From positions 982,001 through 1,046,000 of the forward strand of contig NZ_CP013023.1 of assembly GCF_001421015.2 (NCBI RefSeq): a stretch of 64,000 nt of DNA. The letters are read 5' to 3'. The stretch is from Paenibacillus bovis. Its GTDB lineage: Bacteria > Bacillota > Bacilli > Paenibacillales > Paenibacillaceae. A program made the translations under genes and the position numbers. Of this stretch, positions 36,564 to 45,423 are shown one piece after another. Under the pieces are notes generated by a model. The model worked only from the letters and a program-made list of their open reading frames with translations. It did no database searches and was not told the DNA's origin. The stretch's first letter is position 1; every line of letters starts with the position of its first letter.

Positions 36564-38486
36564 TTATTGTATCCGATCGACTTCGACTACCGGAATGCTC
36601 GCCGCTCCGTTTATCGGCCCGGCCGGCGTCGTATCGCCAAGTCCGTATTCCGGCTCAAAGTCCTCGTCCGGCATTCCTGCAGAATTACCGTCCGTCTCGG
36701 TTTGGTCGGTATTATTCGTGCCTGTACTGCTGTTCGGCGACTCTGGCGTATCACTGCCGGATCGCTCGTCCGAACTGGAATCCATCTGCACAAAGTTTCC
36801 AGTAAAACGTCCATAAATGGTAAATGTGCCTGTCGTGAATTCCAGATCGCCGGTCAGCCGTACATAGCTGTCACCCTGCTTTGCCAGCGCGCCGTCTGCA
36901 TCGACGGATACAATCTCTGCGCTGAATTGCAGCGGTTCATTCAGATGGGAAGATACTTCTCCGGCAGATACCGATAAATAGCTCGTGTCATCGGTACGTC
37001 TGTCGCTGAGTGTATAGCTGCCATCCTGTGCAGGCGTGTACACATCTGTCTGACCAGGCGCACCTTCAAGCGGCTGATGAATTATAATGCTGCGATCTGC
37101 GTCCACCTCATAGCTGACAGCTGCCACAGAGAGCAGTTTGCGTACTTCGCTGCCGGTAAAGGTGTACAGGGAATACTGCGTGTATCCTGTTGTACCGGAG
37201 TCCGATTGTACCAGCACCACCGGTTGTTCACGGCTGCTGAGACGAGTCTCCAAAGACAGGGCCTGGATCGCGGCAGCCGATTCACCGATTTCGCCGGACC
37301 ATACACTGGCGGCTCCATCCGCTGTCATCTGTCCAAAGAACAGACGGTTGTTCGAATCGGTAGCGAGACTGTATACCGGTACATCTTCCCAGTTTACTCC
37401 ACCTGTAATATGCTGATACGCTACCGAAGCGTTGGAGCTCTGCAGCAAATGGGCGGGATCTGCGGTTGCCCAGGCGATCTGGGTACGGGCAATCGGTTCG
37501 CTCATGTCTTCGAGCGTGCTGAGAGATTCGTACAGTGACAGAGCCTGCTGGAATTGTCCCTGTGCCGACAGTCCGGAAGCCTGATCCTGCAGCACCCCGA
37601 TCTGCCGATTAATCTGTGTCAGCACCGACGAAGACTGTAGTCCAATCTGATCGGCAGTATCCATAAAGCTGCGGGCATGAGAGATAAAATGATCATTCTG
37701 TCCCGCTTCAATATCCTTGGCAATCACGGAGCGGGCTCCGTTTTCCGCCAGCGCGGTGACCCAGGGTGCCTCATAACTATGCTGCTGATACGCCTGTACT
37801 GTCATAGAAGCCTGATTGAGGAAGGCATCAAAATCACCTGCCGCAGCCAACCGCTTCAGCTTGGTTTGATCGTAGGTCTGCAGCAGGTTGCGAATATACG
37901 TATCCCGGGGCTCCTTGGTATCCCAGTAATTTGTAGGGATACGCAGCAGATTCCATTTATATGATTCATCCGTATAGTTGCCCTGCGCCAGATTCTGCTG
38001 GAGCCCGGTCTCAAATTGGTTACGGAAATTCGTGAACCCGGTCTGAATCAGCTGTCTCATCTGATATTGCTGCTGGATCTGATTGTATTCTTTCTGGAAT
38101 CGGGTATCCGCCTGTCGCTGCTGTTCTACATGCTGCGCCCAGCGCTTGTAGGCATTGACAAAGGAATCAAACTGCTGCGTATCTGTTGCTGCCTGCAGTT
38201 CACTCGCACTGGCTGAGACTGTGTCTTTCCAGGCGGTAATCGGCTCCAGTTCGTTCAGCCGATTGGCAATATGCTGCTCCTGATAGGTGAAATACCGGTT
38301 GTTATTTGCCCGGCTGTACCATTCCTGGGCCGGCACCCACTGTTGCTGCGCATAATACTGATCGGCGAGCTTGACCCAGCTGATTTTATGGTAAATGCCG
38401 ATACTTTTGATAATCACCAGCACCAGACCGACGGCACAGCAGGCCAGCAGCAGATTGCGTAGCGAAAATAGCCGGAGTATGCTCAT
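36564..38486 (-). CDS. Membrane-anchored protein of unknown function, 640 residues
   Basis: One N-terminal helix (LLLACCAVGLVLVIIKSIGIY) anchors a large extracytosolic or cytosolic part. Residues about 30-310 are helical and repeat-like (LADQYYAQQQWVPAQEWYSRANN, QGQFQQALSLYESLSTL resemble tetratricopeptide phrases). Residues about 360-540 are beta-rich (SLATDSNNRLFFGQMT, YTQYSLYTFTGSEVRKLL), a possible beta-propeller or FHA-neighbour domain. The C-terminal 100 residues form a Ser/Asp/Pro-rich tail, including SSSDERSGSDTPESPNSSTG. It overlaps the zinc-ribbon gene by four bases, so the minus-strand trio is one operon. I recognise no family; a scaffold or sensor for the neighbouring GTPase system is plausible, not shown. 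Confidence 0.7.
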   Translation of the reverse strand: MSILRLFSLRNLLLACCAVGLVLVIIKSIGIYHKISWVKLADQYYAQQQWVPAQEWYSRANNNRYFTYQEQHIANRLNELEPITAWKDTVSASASELQAATDTQQFDSFVNAYKRWAQHVEQQRQADTRFQKEYNQIQQQYQMRQLIQTGFTNFRNQFETGLQQNLAQGNYTDESYKWNLLRIPTNYWDTKEPRDTYIRNLLQTYDQTKLKRLAAAGDFDAFLNQASMTVQAYQQHSYEAPWVTALAENGARSVIAKDIEAGQNDHFISHARSFMDTADQIGLQSSSVLTQINRQIGVLQDQASGLSAQGQFQQALSLYESLSTLEDMSEPIARTQIAWATADPAHLLQSSNASVAYQHITGGVNWEDVPVYSLATDSNNRLFFGQMTADGAASVWSGEIGESAAAIQALSLETRLSSREQPVVLVQSDSGTTGYTQYSLYTFTGSEVRKLLSVAAVSYEVDADRSIIIHQPLEGAPGQTDVYTPAQDGSYTLSDRRTDDTSYLSVSAGEVSSHLNEPLQFSAEIVSVDADGALAKQGDSYVRLTGDLEFTTGTFTIYGRFTGNFVQMDSSSDERSGSDTPESPNSSTGTNNTDQTETDGNSAGMPDEDFEPEYGLGDTTPAGPINGAASIPVVEVDRIQ

Positions 38487-39442
38487 GAGCGCTCCACTCC
38501 GGCAGTATCGTGTTCAAAAGCAGGATCGTCTGCATACAGCTCTGCCCGGATATTTTCCATATCCTGACCGAGCACTTCGCCCTGCAGAGCCGGGTCATTG
38601 CGCACCACATGATACAGCCGCACAAAACGTTCCCTTGGCAGGAAGCGGGCGTACCGGCGAATAAATCCCGGATACATAGTGACATAACGCTTCATGCGTA
38701 CAGCAGCCGATGTTACGCTAATCAGAATATTCCAGCCATTTTCCATTTCCAGAATTTTCGGTTCGTTGGCAATAATATAGCGGATCGACCGATCCTTGAT
38801 CATATCCCGTTTGAGCCGGGCGATTTCACCGATATAATCGGCTACAAGTGGATCGAAATCCCGCGTAATCAGTGTTTCCAGCTCCAGATCCATATCGCTG
38901 CGCAACCGGAAATTCTGCAGCAGGGAGAGCAGCGCGAGCCGCAACCGGTCGTTATGAACCAGTACAGCGGTCTGGCGAAGGATATGATAACCTTTTACAT
39001 CTTCTCCGCTGCGGACGGTCTCCACACCGGTAGATTGATCCTGCACCAATCCTTCATGGATCGTGGCATGATCATAGCGGAAAAGGCGGCTGAGCTGCCG
39101 CAGCGTTTCTCGTCCCATCATCCGGCGCTGAACCAGTACCAGCAGGGCAATCAGCACCAGACCACTGGCAGCAGCAATAGCGATTTGCGTCATATCCTGT
39201 GCCAGTAAAACCGCTATGATGGTAAGCAGCAGGGTAAACAAAATTTCATTCAGCATTTTGCGGCGTGCCTTGGAGCGCGCCTGATCCATTACCGGAACGA
39301 GACGGGCTTTCCCGCATTTGGGACAGTCTTCACCAGGCAGGATCGTATATTGTCCGCATCGGCGGCAGACCCGCAGCCGGTCATAGTTGCGTCGGCTTCG
39401 TTCCAATACAGGCAGCTGAACTGCTTTTTTGGTTGTTGTCAT
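38483..39442 (-). CDS. Zinc-ribbon membrane protein, 319 residues
   Basis: An N-terminal zinc ribbon, CRRCGQYTILPGEDCPKCG (two CxxC pairs), is followed by two adjacent membrane helices (ILFTLLLTIIAVLLAQDM and IAAASGLVLIALLVLVQ). The rest is a soluble, mainly helical domain with LFRYDHATIHEGLVQDQSTG, LRLALLSLLQNFRL, SVTSAAVRMKRYVTMYPGFIRRYARFL. The family is not one I can name. A zinc ribbon also sits in the plus-strand GTPase of this locus, so both partners could read a common metal or protein. It overlaps the 640-residue gene by four bases. Confidence 0.7.
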   Translation of the reverse strand: MTTTKKAVQLPVLERSRRNYDRLRVCRRCGQYTILPGEDCPKCGKARLVPVMDQARSKARRKMLNEILFTLLLTIIAVLLAQDMTQIAIAAASGLVLIALLVLVQRRMMGRETLRQLSRLFRYDHATIHEGLVQDQSTGVETVRSGEDVKGYHILRQTAVLVHNDRLRLALLSLLQNFRLRSDMDLELETLITRDFDPLVADYIGEIARLKRDMIKDRSIRYIIANEPKILEMENGWNILISVTSAAVRMKRYVTMYPGFIRRYARFLPRERFVRLYHVVRNDPALQGEVLGQDMENIRAELYADDPAFEHDTAGVERS

Positions 39443-39475
39443 GGTAGTCCATCACTCTCTGTAATTCGTATTTGG

Positions 39476-39622
39476 TTATTCCCGATTGTTAACGGCGGCC
39501 AGCAATTGTTTCTCCAGTTCCTCTTCAGAAGGCGTTTTTTTACGGTGAAACGCGTAAGCTAACAAGCGGCTCACGACAAAAAGAAACATAATCGCGACAC
39601 ATGCGTATGCAAGTATATCCAT
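39476..39622 (-). CDS. Small single-pass membrane peptide, 48 residues
   Basis: The frame begins at ATG 39622 with AAAGGATTATCCT in front and stops at TAA 39476-39478. The product starts with one membrane helix, MDILAYACVAIMFLFVVSRLL, and ends KKTPSEEELEKQLLAAV. It is shorter than the usual reporting limit and probably the first gene of the minus-strand trio, with 33 bases to the zinc-ribbon gene. Confidence 0.7.
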   Translation of the reverse strand: MDILAYACVAIMFLFVVSRLLAYAFHRKKTPSEEELEKQLLAAVNNRE

Positions 39623-40015
39623 AGGATAATCCTTTCTGTATGTTCAGGTAGTAGAAGTTTGGTTATTTTCTATTTTATGCGAAATTCTATTCCAGAATAA
39701 AGGGAGCGATGAAGATTATTCAACTTTTAGCCTGTAGTCTAGTGGTCTCCCCCGTCTCAGGGTGGGGAAAGAATTCAAGCAGATACGTTATAATGATATC
39801 CGGCTTCCTTTGATGATCAGAGTGTAAACGAGACTTTTTGGATGCAGATGGATTATTATGGATATTGTGGTGAAAATGGTATCAAATTTTTCACTTTATG
39901 TTTTTTAAGGCATGTTAAGGTGAATTTAACCGGCTCTTAATTATAATCCGCTACAATGTGAGAGAATCGCCTGTCTTATGCTTGTCCTACATTTTACCTT
40001 AAGCGAAGGAGTAGA
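39623..40015. other. Divergent control region of the tubulin/vWA locus, 393 bases
   Basis: Transcription must begin here both to the left and to the right. The plus side has phased TTAA repeats and a TATAAT, listed separately. A GC-rich hairpin CCCCC/GGGTGGGG sits at 39751-39767. Beyond this I see nothing coding. Confidence 0.5.
39905..39947 (+). promoter_or_regulatory. Phased TTAA repeats and -10 element before the vWA operon
   Basis: TTAA recurs at 39905, 39915, 39926 and 39937, i.e. at 10-, 11- and 11-base steps, ending directly before TATAAT at 39942-39947. No standard -35 is present. Direct repeats phased by one helical turn in place of the -35 are typical of binding by OmpR/PhoB-family activators such as PhoP. 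Confidence 0.6.
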
Positions 40016-41797
40016 ATGATGTTCCGTAGAAAACTCAATCTTATGTATATAACCCTGGCAGTAATCCTGTGTCTGACACAGCTGCCGGGTACGCTGTTCG
40101 CCGCCTCGGCCGCAGCCAATAACAACAGCCCGTCTTCATCGGTGGACGCTGTGCTGTTGCTGGATGTCAGTAACTCCATGAAATCCAGCGATCCCGAGCA
40201 GCTGGGGAATGAAGCGATGAAGCTATTCGTTGATATGCTGCCCACCCAGGGTGACCGGGTAGGGGTAGTCGCCTACACCGATCAGATTGAACGTGAGAAA
40301 GCATTAACCGGAATGAATTCGTCTGATGACAAAACCAATCTCAAAAACTTTATCGATGATCTGAATCGCGGACCGTATACGGATATCTCGGTCGGCATGA
40401 AAGAAGCGGTTAATATTTTGCAGGACAGTTCACAGCAGGGTAACGAACCGATGATTGTACTGTTTGCAGACGGCAATAACGAGCTGAACAGCAATTCCGG
40501 TCGTTCCAACAGTGAAGCGGACCAACAGTTGAGTGAGGCGGTACAGCAGGCCAAGCAAAAAGGCTATCCGGTCTACACCGTTGGACTGAACGCCGACGGC
40601 AAGCTGAACCAGCAGGCACTGAAGAACATCGCTACCGAGACAGGTGGTAAATCTTTTGTAACCAGCTCGGCGGACGATCTGCCAGGTATCCTGAGTGAAA
40701 TCTTCGCGGCTCACCAGCAGGTAAACGTGGTGCCGGTCGATTCGATTACCGGTAACGGACAATTTCAGGATGTGAAGATCAATATCCCGAATGCCAGCGT
40801 CAAGGAAGCCAATATCTCGATCATGTCCGCACAAAAAGTAGAAGTGAAGCTGAAAGACCCATCCGGCAAAGAAGTCGCTGTTCCTTCGGATCAGGTAAGT
40901 GTCTCGACTTCCAAAAGCTACTCTCTGGTCAAACTGCTCAAACCGCAGCAGGGAGATTGGACATTGCAGGTCAAAGGTGTGGATCAGGACAAAATCGATA
41001 TCAACCTTATCTTCAACTATAGTCTGGAGATGGCGCTGGACCCGATTCCAGCCCAAAACTACAGCAAAGGCGATAAGATCGATATCGTCTCCTACCTGAC
41101 CAGCAACGGGCAAAAGCTGACTGATGCCTCACAGGTCGGTAACCTCAAAGCCGTGCTGAACGTCAAGGATATGGATACCGGAGCAGCCAGCCAGGTACCG
41201 CTGACCGGGAACGGAACAGAATTTAAAGGAACCTTTGAAGTGCCGGATAATCATAAATACGAGCTTGTAGTCAGAGCGGAAGAGCAAAGCTTCTACCGCG
41301 AGACGACGCCGGTTACTGTAGATGCTACAGGTGGCGGTACAGGTAATGCAGGTACACAGGAAGCTGCTGGTCTCGGCACAATGGGCTGGATTCTGATCGC
41401 TATCGGTGTACTGCTTGTACTGACAGGACTATGGTTCCTACTACGTATGCTCAAACAGAAAAATCGTGGATTCGTCGGCCAGATGGTTATCGAGATCCGC
41501 GACGAGAATACCGGTGAGAAATCTTATCCGCAGTACAAGAAATTGACTACCTTCCGCGGCAAGTTCAATTTGCATCAGCTGCTGCAGCTGGCACCGGAAC
41601 TCAAAGAGACCGAAAGTATTACGTTTACGCCGGGTAATAACGACCGTATCCTGATCCGTAACAACGGAGATAGTGCGATCGAGAAATCCGGTCGTGCAAT
41701 CGATGCTTCCCGCGGCTATGAAGTGAAAAGCGGAGATCGTCTGACGATCGCGCTGCGTCAGGTGGACAAGACCATTTTGCTGGAATACCTGACTTGA
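40016..41797 (+). CDS. Exported vWA protein with transmembrane anchor
   Basis: This 593-residue protein starts with a signal peptide (LNLMYITLAVILCLTQLPGTLFA). A von Willebrand A domain follows at about residues 40-235, with an intact metal site: LLLDVSNSM, the Thr in RGPYTDIS, and FADGNNE. Beta-sandwich regions come next, then a helix (MGWILIAIGVLLVLTGLWFLL, about 454-476). The C-terminal 110 residues are cytosolic and FHA-like in tone (ITFTPGNNDRILIRNN, DASRGYEVKSGDRLTIAL). So it spans the membrane and can couple external ligand binding to the cytosol. It is the first gene of the plus-strand operon, 235 bases before the tubulin-like gene. Confidence 0.85.
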   Translation: MMFRRKLNLMYITLAVILCLTQLPGTLFAASAAANNNSPSSSVDAVLLLDVSNSMKSSDPEQLGNEAMKLFVDMLPTQGDRVGVVAYTDQIEREKALTGMNSSDDKTNLKNFIDDLNRGPYTDISVGMKEAVNILQDSSQQGNEPMIVLFADGNNELNSNSGRSNSEADQQLSEAVQQAKQKGYPVYTVGLNADGKLNQQALKNIATETGGKSFVTSSADDLPGILSEIFAAHQQVNVVPVDSITGNGQFQDVKINIPNASVKEANISIMSAQKVEVKLKDPSGKEVAVPSDQVSVSTSKSYSLVKLLKPQQGDWTLQVKGVDQDKIDINLIFNYSLEMALDPIPAQNYSKGDKIDIVSYLTSNGQKLTDASQVGNLKAVLNVKDMDTGAASQVPLTGNGTEFKGTFEVPDNHKYELVVRAEEQSFYRETTPVTVDATGGGTGNAGTQEAAGLGTMGWILIAIGVLLVLTGLWFLLRMLKQKNRGFVGQMVIEIRDENTGEKSYPQYKKLTTFRGKFNLHQLLQLAPELKETESITFTPGNNDRILIRNNGDSAIEKSGRAIDASRGYEVKSGDRLTIALRQVDKTILLEYLT

Positions 41798-41921
41798 TGC
41801 TGCGTCTGCTTAGGCAATAGTTGTTAGAAAAGCTATCAGATACCTGGTCGCTGCTTGGCCAAAGACCTGGCGTCAGACATATTTAGTTCATGATAGAAAC
41901 GTACTATACAAACAAGAGCGG

Positions 41922-41963
41922 ACGTTATTATAACGTTGTCTTGTCTTATCAGGATAGTACAAT
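41922..41963 (+). promoter_or_regulatory. Palindrome and promoter upstream of the tubulin-like gene
   Basis: ACGTTATTATAACGT (41922-41936) is a near-perfect 15-bp palindrome whose last base overlaps TTGTCT (41936-41941); a 16-base spacer then leads to TACAAT (41958-41963). A separate promoter for the tubulin-like gene and a repressor site on its -35 are inferred. Confidence 0.55.
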
Positions 41964-42032
41964 CCAGATCAATAGATTGGATTGCATATTAGAATCGAAC
42001 GTTAAAATAGAAGGTTACAAGGGGGATCATCC

Positions 42033-45000
42033 ATGAAACCAATCGTTAGAGAACATATCCAACAGCTGGACGTATCGCTTGGTGGCGGTATTGTCAGCGA
42101 GAAAATAAGAGTAGATACCATCGACAATCCGATTCTGATTATCGGACTCGGAGGCACGGGGATCGATGCCCTGCTGCGTCTGAAATACCAGATCAACCGC
42201 CGCTTCCGTCTGCCGGAAGATCCGGTAACCAAGAAAAAGCAGGAAAAACCGGATAACGTAGAATTCCTGGCTTTTGAGACCAACGAACAGGATCGTAACA
42301 AAAAATACAAAGGCATCGGCCTTGATCCGCATAACGAGTTTGTACTGCTGTCCAATCCGGAAATCGGCGGACTGCTGCAAAACCGCAGCCTGCTGGAGCC
42401 TTATATTACCGAATGGCTGTCTCCGGAGATGAGCATTACCGATGGAATGAACGGCGCTGCCGGTGTTCGTCAAGCAGGTCGTCTGCTGCTGTTCACCAAG
42501 ATCAACCAGGTTGTACAGAGTATCGACAAGAAAATCAAAACCCTGTCTGTCGGCACCAACAAAAAGCTGATGGTCTTCCTGCTGACCGGTCTGTCCGGTG
42601 GTACAGGTAGCGGCTCATTCCTGGATATCTCCTATATCGTGCGCGGTATTGTAGAGCGTGATTACGGTTCTGCCGGGATCGATCGTCTGACCATGCTGGG
42701 CTATCTGTTCACCCCGGATGTCAATCTGTCCAATAAGAGCCTGAGCGAGCACACCCGCGAATATATTCGCAAAAACGGCTATGCCGCACTCAAGGAACTG
42801 GATTACTGGATGAATGTGGACAGCCGCGGCGAGCGCTTCAAGCAGCAGTACGGCAGTATTCTGAATGTGAATTCGCCACTGCCGCCATTTAACCTGTGTC
42901 ATCTGATCTCGGCGACCAATACCGAGGGCAAGCTGCTGGAAAATGCCTACGACTATTGTATGAATGTAACGGCCGAGAATATCACGAACTTTATGGCCAG
43001 CGAGGAAAAAGCCTCCGGCGAAGAGTTCGCGATTCATGACTATATCAGCAATATCCGGACCAATATCGCGCAGATGAACCGTGCGTATCCGGCAAACTAT
43101 GAATACAACATTATCGGTGCTTCTTCCGCTGTACTGCCGATCGAGGAAATGACCACTTATCTGGCCTATCGACTGTTCCAGAAAATGGATAAAATGTTCG
43201 ACCAGGCACCGGATCAGGAAGCGGTAGAGAACTTCGCCCGCAAGCTGGGTGTTGATCTGGATACGATGACCAAAACGTTTGAATCCCGTGTGCCGGAACC
43301 ATTGCCGGGCTTTGAGAACAGTGAGCGTCTGAGCTACAACAATGTCGTCAAAATGCAGGCAGTCAACATGGATACGGAGCTGGAGCAGACGTTCCTCGTG
43401 CGTGCCCGTGAAGAATATATCAAAGCCAAGCAGCAGCTGCCGGGCGAGATTGTCGGTCAATTCTCCGATCAGATCCGCCGTATGTTCCTGCATCCGGAAC
43501 AGGGACCGTTCTATGTCTCCCGTATGCTGTATACAGAAAACGGCTTCTCTCTGCTCAAAATGCTGCTGTCTTATATTGAGACGCTGCGTGAGAGTCTGAC
43601 ACGCATCCCGCGTGATATCGAATCGGCTTCAGAGTATGCCAATGATCGTCTGGGTGATGCGAAGAGTGCTTTTGTCTCCAAAGACAAAAAGAAAAATGTA
43701 TATATCGAAGCCAAAATCGATGAGTACTGGCTGCGTGCAGATATCGAGCGTACCCAGCAAATGATCGAGTTCTATGAAGATCTGTATCAGCTGCTGAATC
43801 GTGAGAATAATCGGATCTACGGCGTATTCACTGAAGTGCTGAATGCACTGAGCTCTATTTTCGAGAAAAATGGCGAGCTGCTGACCAGCGGTACCGAGCA
43901 GGCTGATCATCGTGGAAATAAAACGTACTACTGGAATCTGGTTAGCGTACCGGATATCTCCAAAGCAGTCAGCGATATTATGGACAGCAAGGACGGAGAC
44001 GATCTGATTCGCGACTTCTCTACGCAATTGCTGGATCATTCCGATCAGTGGGTCAAAGAAAATGAAGTCGATATCGTACGCTCCATCTCTGATTTCCTGA
44101 GCGACAAGTTCGGTGATCTGATCACTCGTTCAATGGAAGACTTCCTGGTAATGAAATACGGCGAAGACGAGCCAATCGAGAAATTCGTGGAGCGTCAGAT
44201 TGCCAGCCGCCTGGATGATGATGCAGTGCCGGTATTCCATCTGAGCAACAGCGCAGGCAATCTGCACTTCCCTTCATGGGGCTTTGTCTCGGTGCCGGTA
44301 CAGGCGCCAAGCATTTTGCGCGGTATCCGTAACTACCAGACGAATGCGATCGGCAAGTCTCATTTCACGATCAAAGAAAGTCAGGTGAAAAACCGGATCT
44401 TCTGGCTGAACACCCGTAACGGTGTGCCGCTGTTCGTCTATACACCTCTCAAGGTATACGAGGAGAATTACGAGCGTACAATCCTGGATCGTGAAGGCGT
44501 AGGTCGTCACCTCGTAATGAGCGAGAAGGAAAACTGGACGTATCTGCCGTCGCCAATCCCGGAGCAGTCATGGGGAGAGACGTACGTCAATCCACGCGTA
44601 CAATCATACAATGCGCGTATCCGGGCTGACTTTGCCCGTGCACGTGCACTCGGAGTGATTTCCGAAAAAGATGTGGATCAGAATACAAGCAACCGGTTCG
44701 CGATAAACTTCAGTCAGCCGTTCGATCTGGACGCTGTACTAACCGGATACGATCTGCGTCTGGATGCATCCCGTCCGAATCTGGGCGAAATCAAACGCGC
44801 GCTGACGGAACTGCGCCGTCTGCTGAACGAAGGATTGCCTAACGAATCGTCCAAAGATATCTTTAACAGCTATAACGAACAACTGGCTGCCGAGAACCTG
44901 ATCCGTTCGCCGAAATTGATTGAGCGTGTACGTGAGGAGCTGGCCAAGTACGATGCTATCCAGCTGAAAGTGACCGAGCTGGAAAGTATGCTGGGCCGCT

Positions 45001-45422
45001 TTGAAGGCGAGGAAAAGTTGATCGATCAATTCGTACAGGCACTCTATACCGATACCATCACCAAAAAAGGCGCACTGTATGTGTATGACCGCGATCCGGA
45101 AGAAGAAGCATGGGAGCCGTTCGCGAATCTAATGAAGACCAAAAATGTGGTAGAGTTCGAAGTATTCGAAGCTTTCCGCAAGCTGGATGAGAAAAACCGT
45201 GCGGTACTGATGCGCAAAGCGGACCGCCGCGACAACGAGCTGACAGCATCCGAGGATATTACACCGCTGCTGTCCAAGCTGGATGAATTGTATGAGACTT
45301 ATCTGGAAGCGCGCGATCGTCTGGAATACGAGCGTGTGGAGCTGGTTAATGGTGATGAAGCCTATCAGTTCTACAAGCAGATGGTGACCAAATTAAACGA
45401 TCTGCGCCGGAAACTGAGATAA
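42033..45422 (+). CDS. Tubulin/FtsZ-like GTPase (Tubulin_2 type), 1129 residues
   Basis: The N-terminal part matches the Tubulin-like family. It has the dinucleotide-type first loop LIIGLGGTGIDALLRLKYQ (about residue 36 onward) and the tubulin/FtsZ signature LTGLSGGTGSGSFLDI (about 183-198) for the GTP phosphates. KIKTLSVGTNKKLMVFLLTG lies before the signature, as in the family. The remaining 900 residues are helical and not assigned to a known domain, including a long charged region around 600-700. The next gene follows after one base, so translation is coupled. GGGGGATCATCC precedes the ATG. A GTP-dependent polymer or switch at the membrane is plausible. Confidence 0.82.
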   Translation: MKPIVREHIQQLDVSLGGGIVSEKIRVDTIDNPILIIGLGGTGIDALLRLKYQINRRFRLPEDPVTKKKQEKPDNVEFLAFETNEQDRNKKYKGIGLDPHNEFVLLSNPEIGGLLQNRSLLEPYITEWLSPEMSITDGMNGAAGVRQAGRLLLFTKINQVVQSIDKKIKTLSVGTNKKLMVFLLTGLSGGTGSGSFLDISYIVRGIVERDYGSAGIDRLTMLGYLFTPDVNLSNKSLSEHTREYIRKNGYAALKELDYWMNVDSRGERFKQQYGSILNVNSPLPPFNLCHLISATNTEGKLLENAYDYCMNVTAENITNFMASEEKASGEEFAIHDYISNIRTNIAQMNRAYPANYEYNIIGASSAVLPIEEMTTYLAYRLFQKMDKMFDQAPDQEAVENFARKLGVDLDTMTKTFESRVPEPLPGFENSERLSYNNVVKMQAVNMDTELEQTFLVRAREEYIKAKQQLPGEIVGQFSDQIRRMFLHPEQGPFYVSRMLYTENGFSLLKMLLSYIETLRESLTRIPRDIESASEYANDRLGDAKSAFVSKDKKKNVYIEAKIDEYWLRADIERTQQMIEFYEDLYQLLNRENNRIYGVFTEVLNALSSIFEKNGELLTSGTEQADHRGNKTYYWNLVSVPDISKAVSDIMDSKDGDDLIRDFSTQLLDHSDQWVKENEVDIVRSISDFLSDKFGDLITRSMEDFLVMKYGEDEPIEKFVERQIASRLDDDAVPVFHLSNSAGNLHFPSWGFVSVPVQAPSILRGIRNYQTNAIGKSHFTIKESQVKNRIFWLNTRNGVPLFVYTPLKVYEENYERTILDREGVGRHLVMSEKENWTYLPSPIPEQSWGETYVNPRVQSYNARIRADFARARALGVISEKDVDQNTSNRFAINFSQPFDLDAVLTGYDLRLDASRPNLGEIKRALTELRRLLNEGLPNESSKDIFNSYNEQLAAENLIRSPKLIERVREELAKYDAIQLKVTELESMLGRFEGEEKLIDQFVQALYTDTITKKGALYVYDRDPEEEAWEPFANLMKTKNVVEFEVFEAFRKLDEKNRAVLMRKADRRDNELTASEDITPLLSKLDELYETYLEARDRLEYERVELVNGDEAYQFYKQMVTKLNDLRRKLR

Positions 45423-45423
45423 T

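Noticed and set aside
39731..39767. AGTCTAGTGGT stretch resembling a tRNA D-arm
   Set aside because: No acceptor, anticodon or T-arm could be folded around it; only a short GC-rich hairpin is present.
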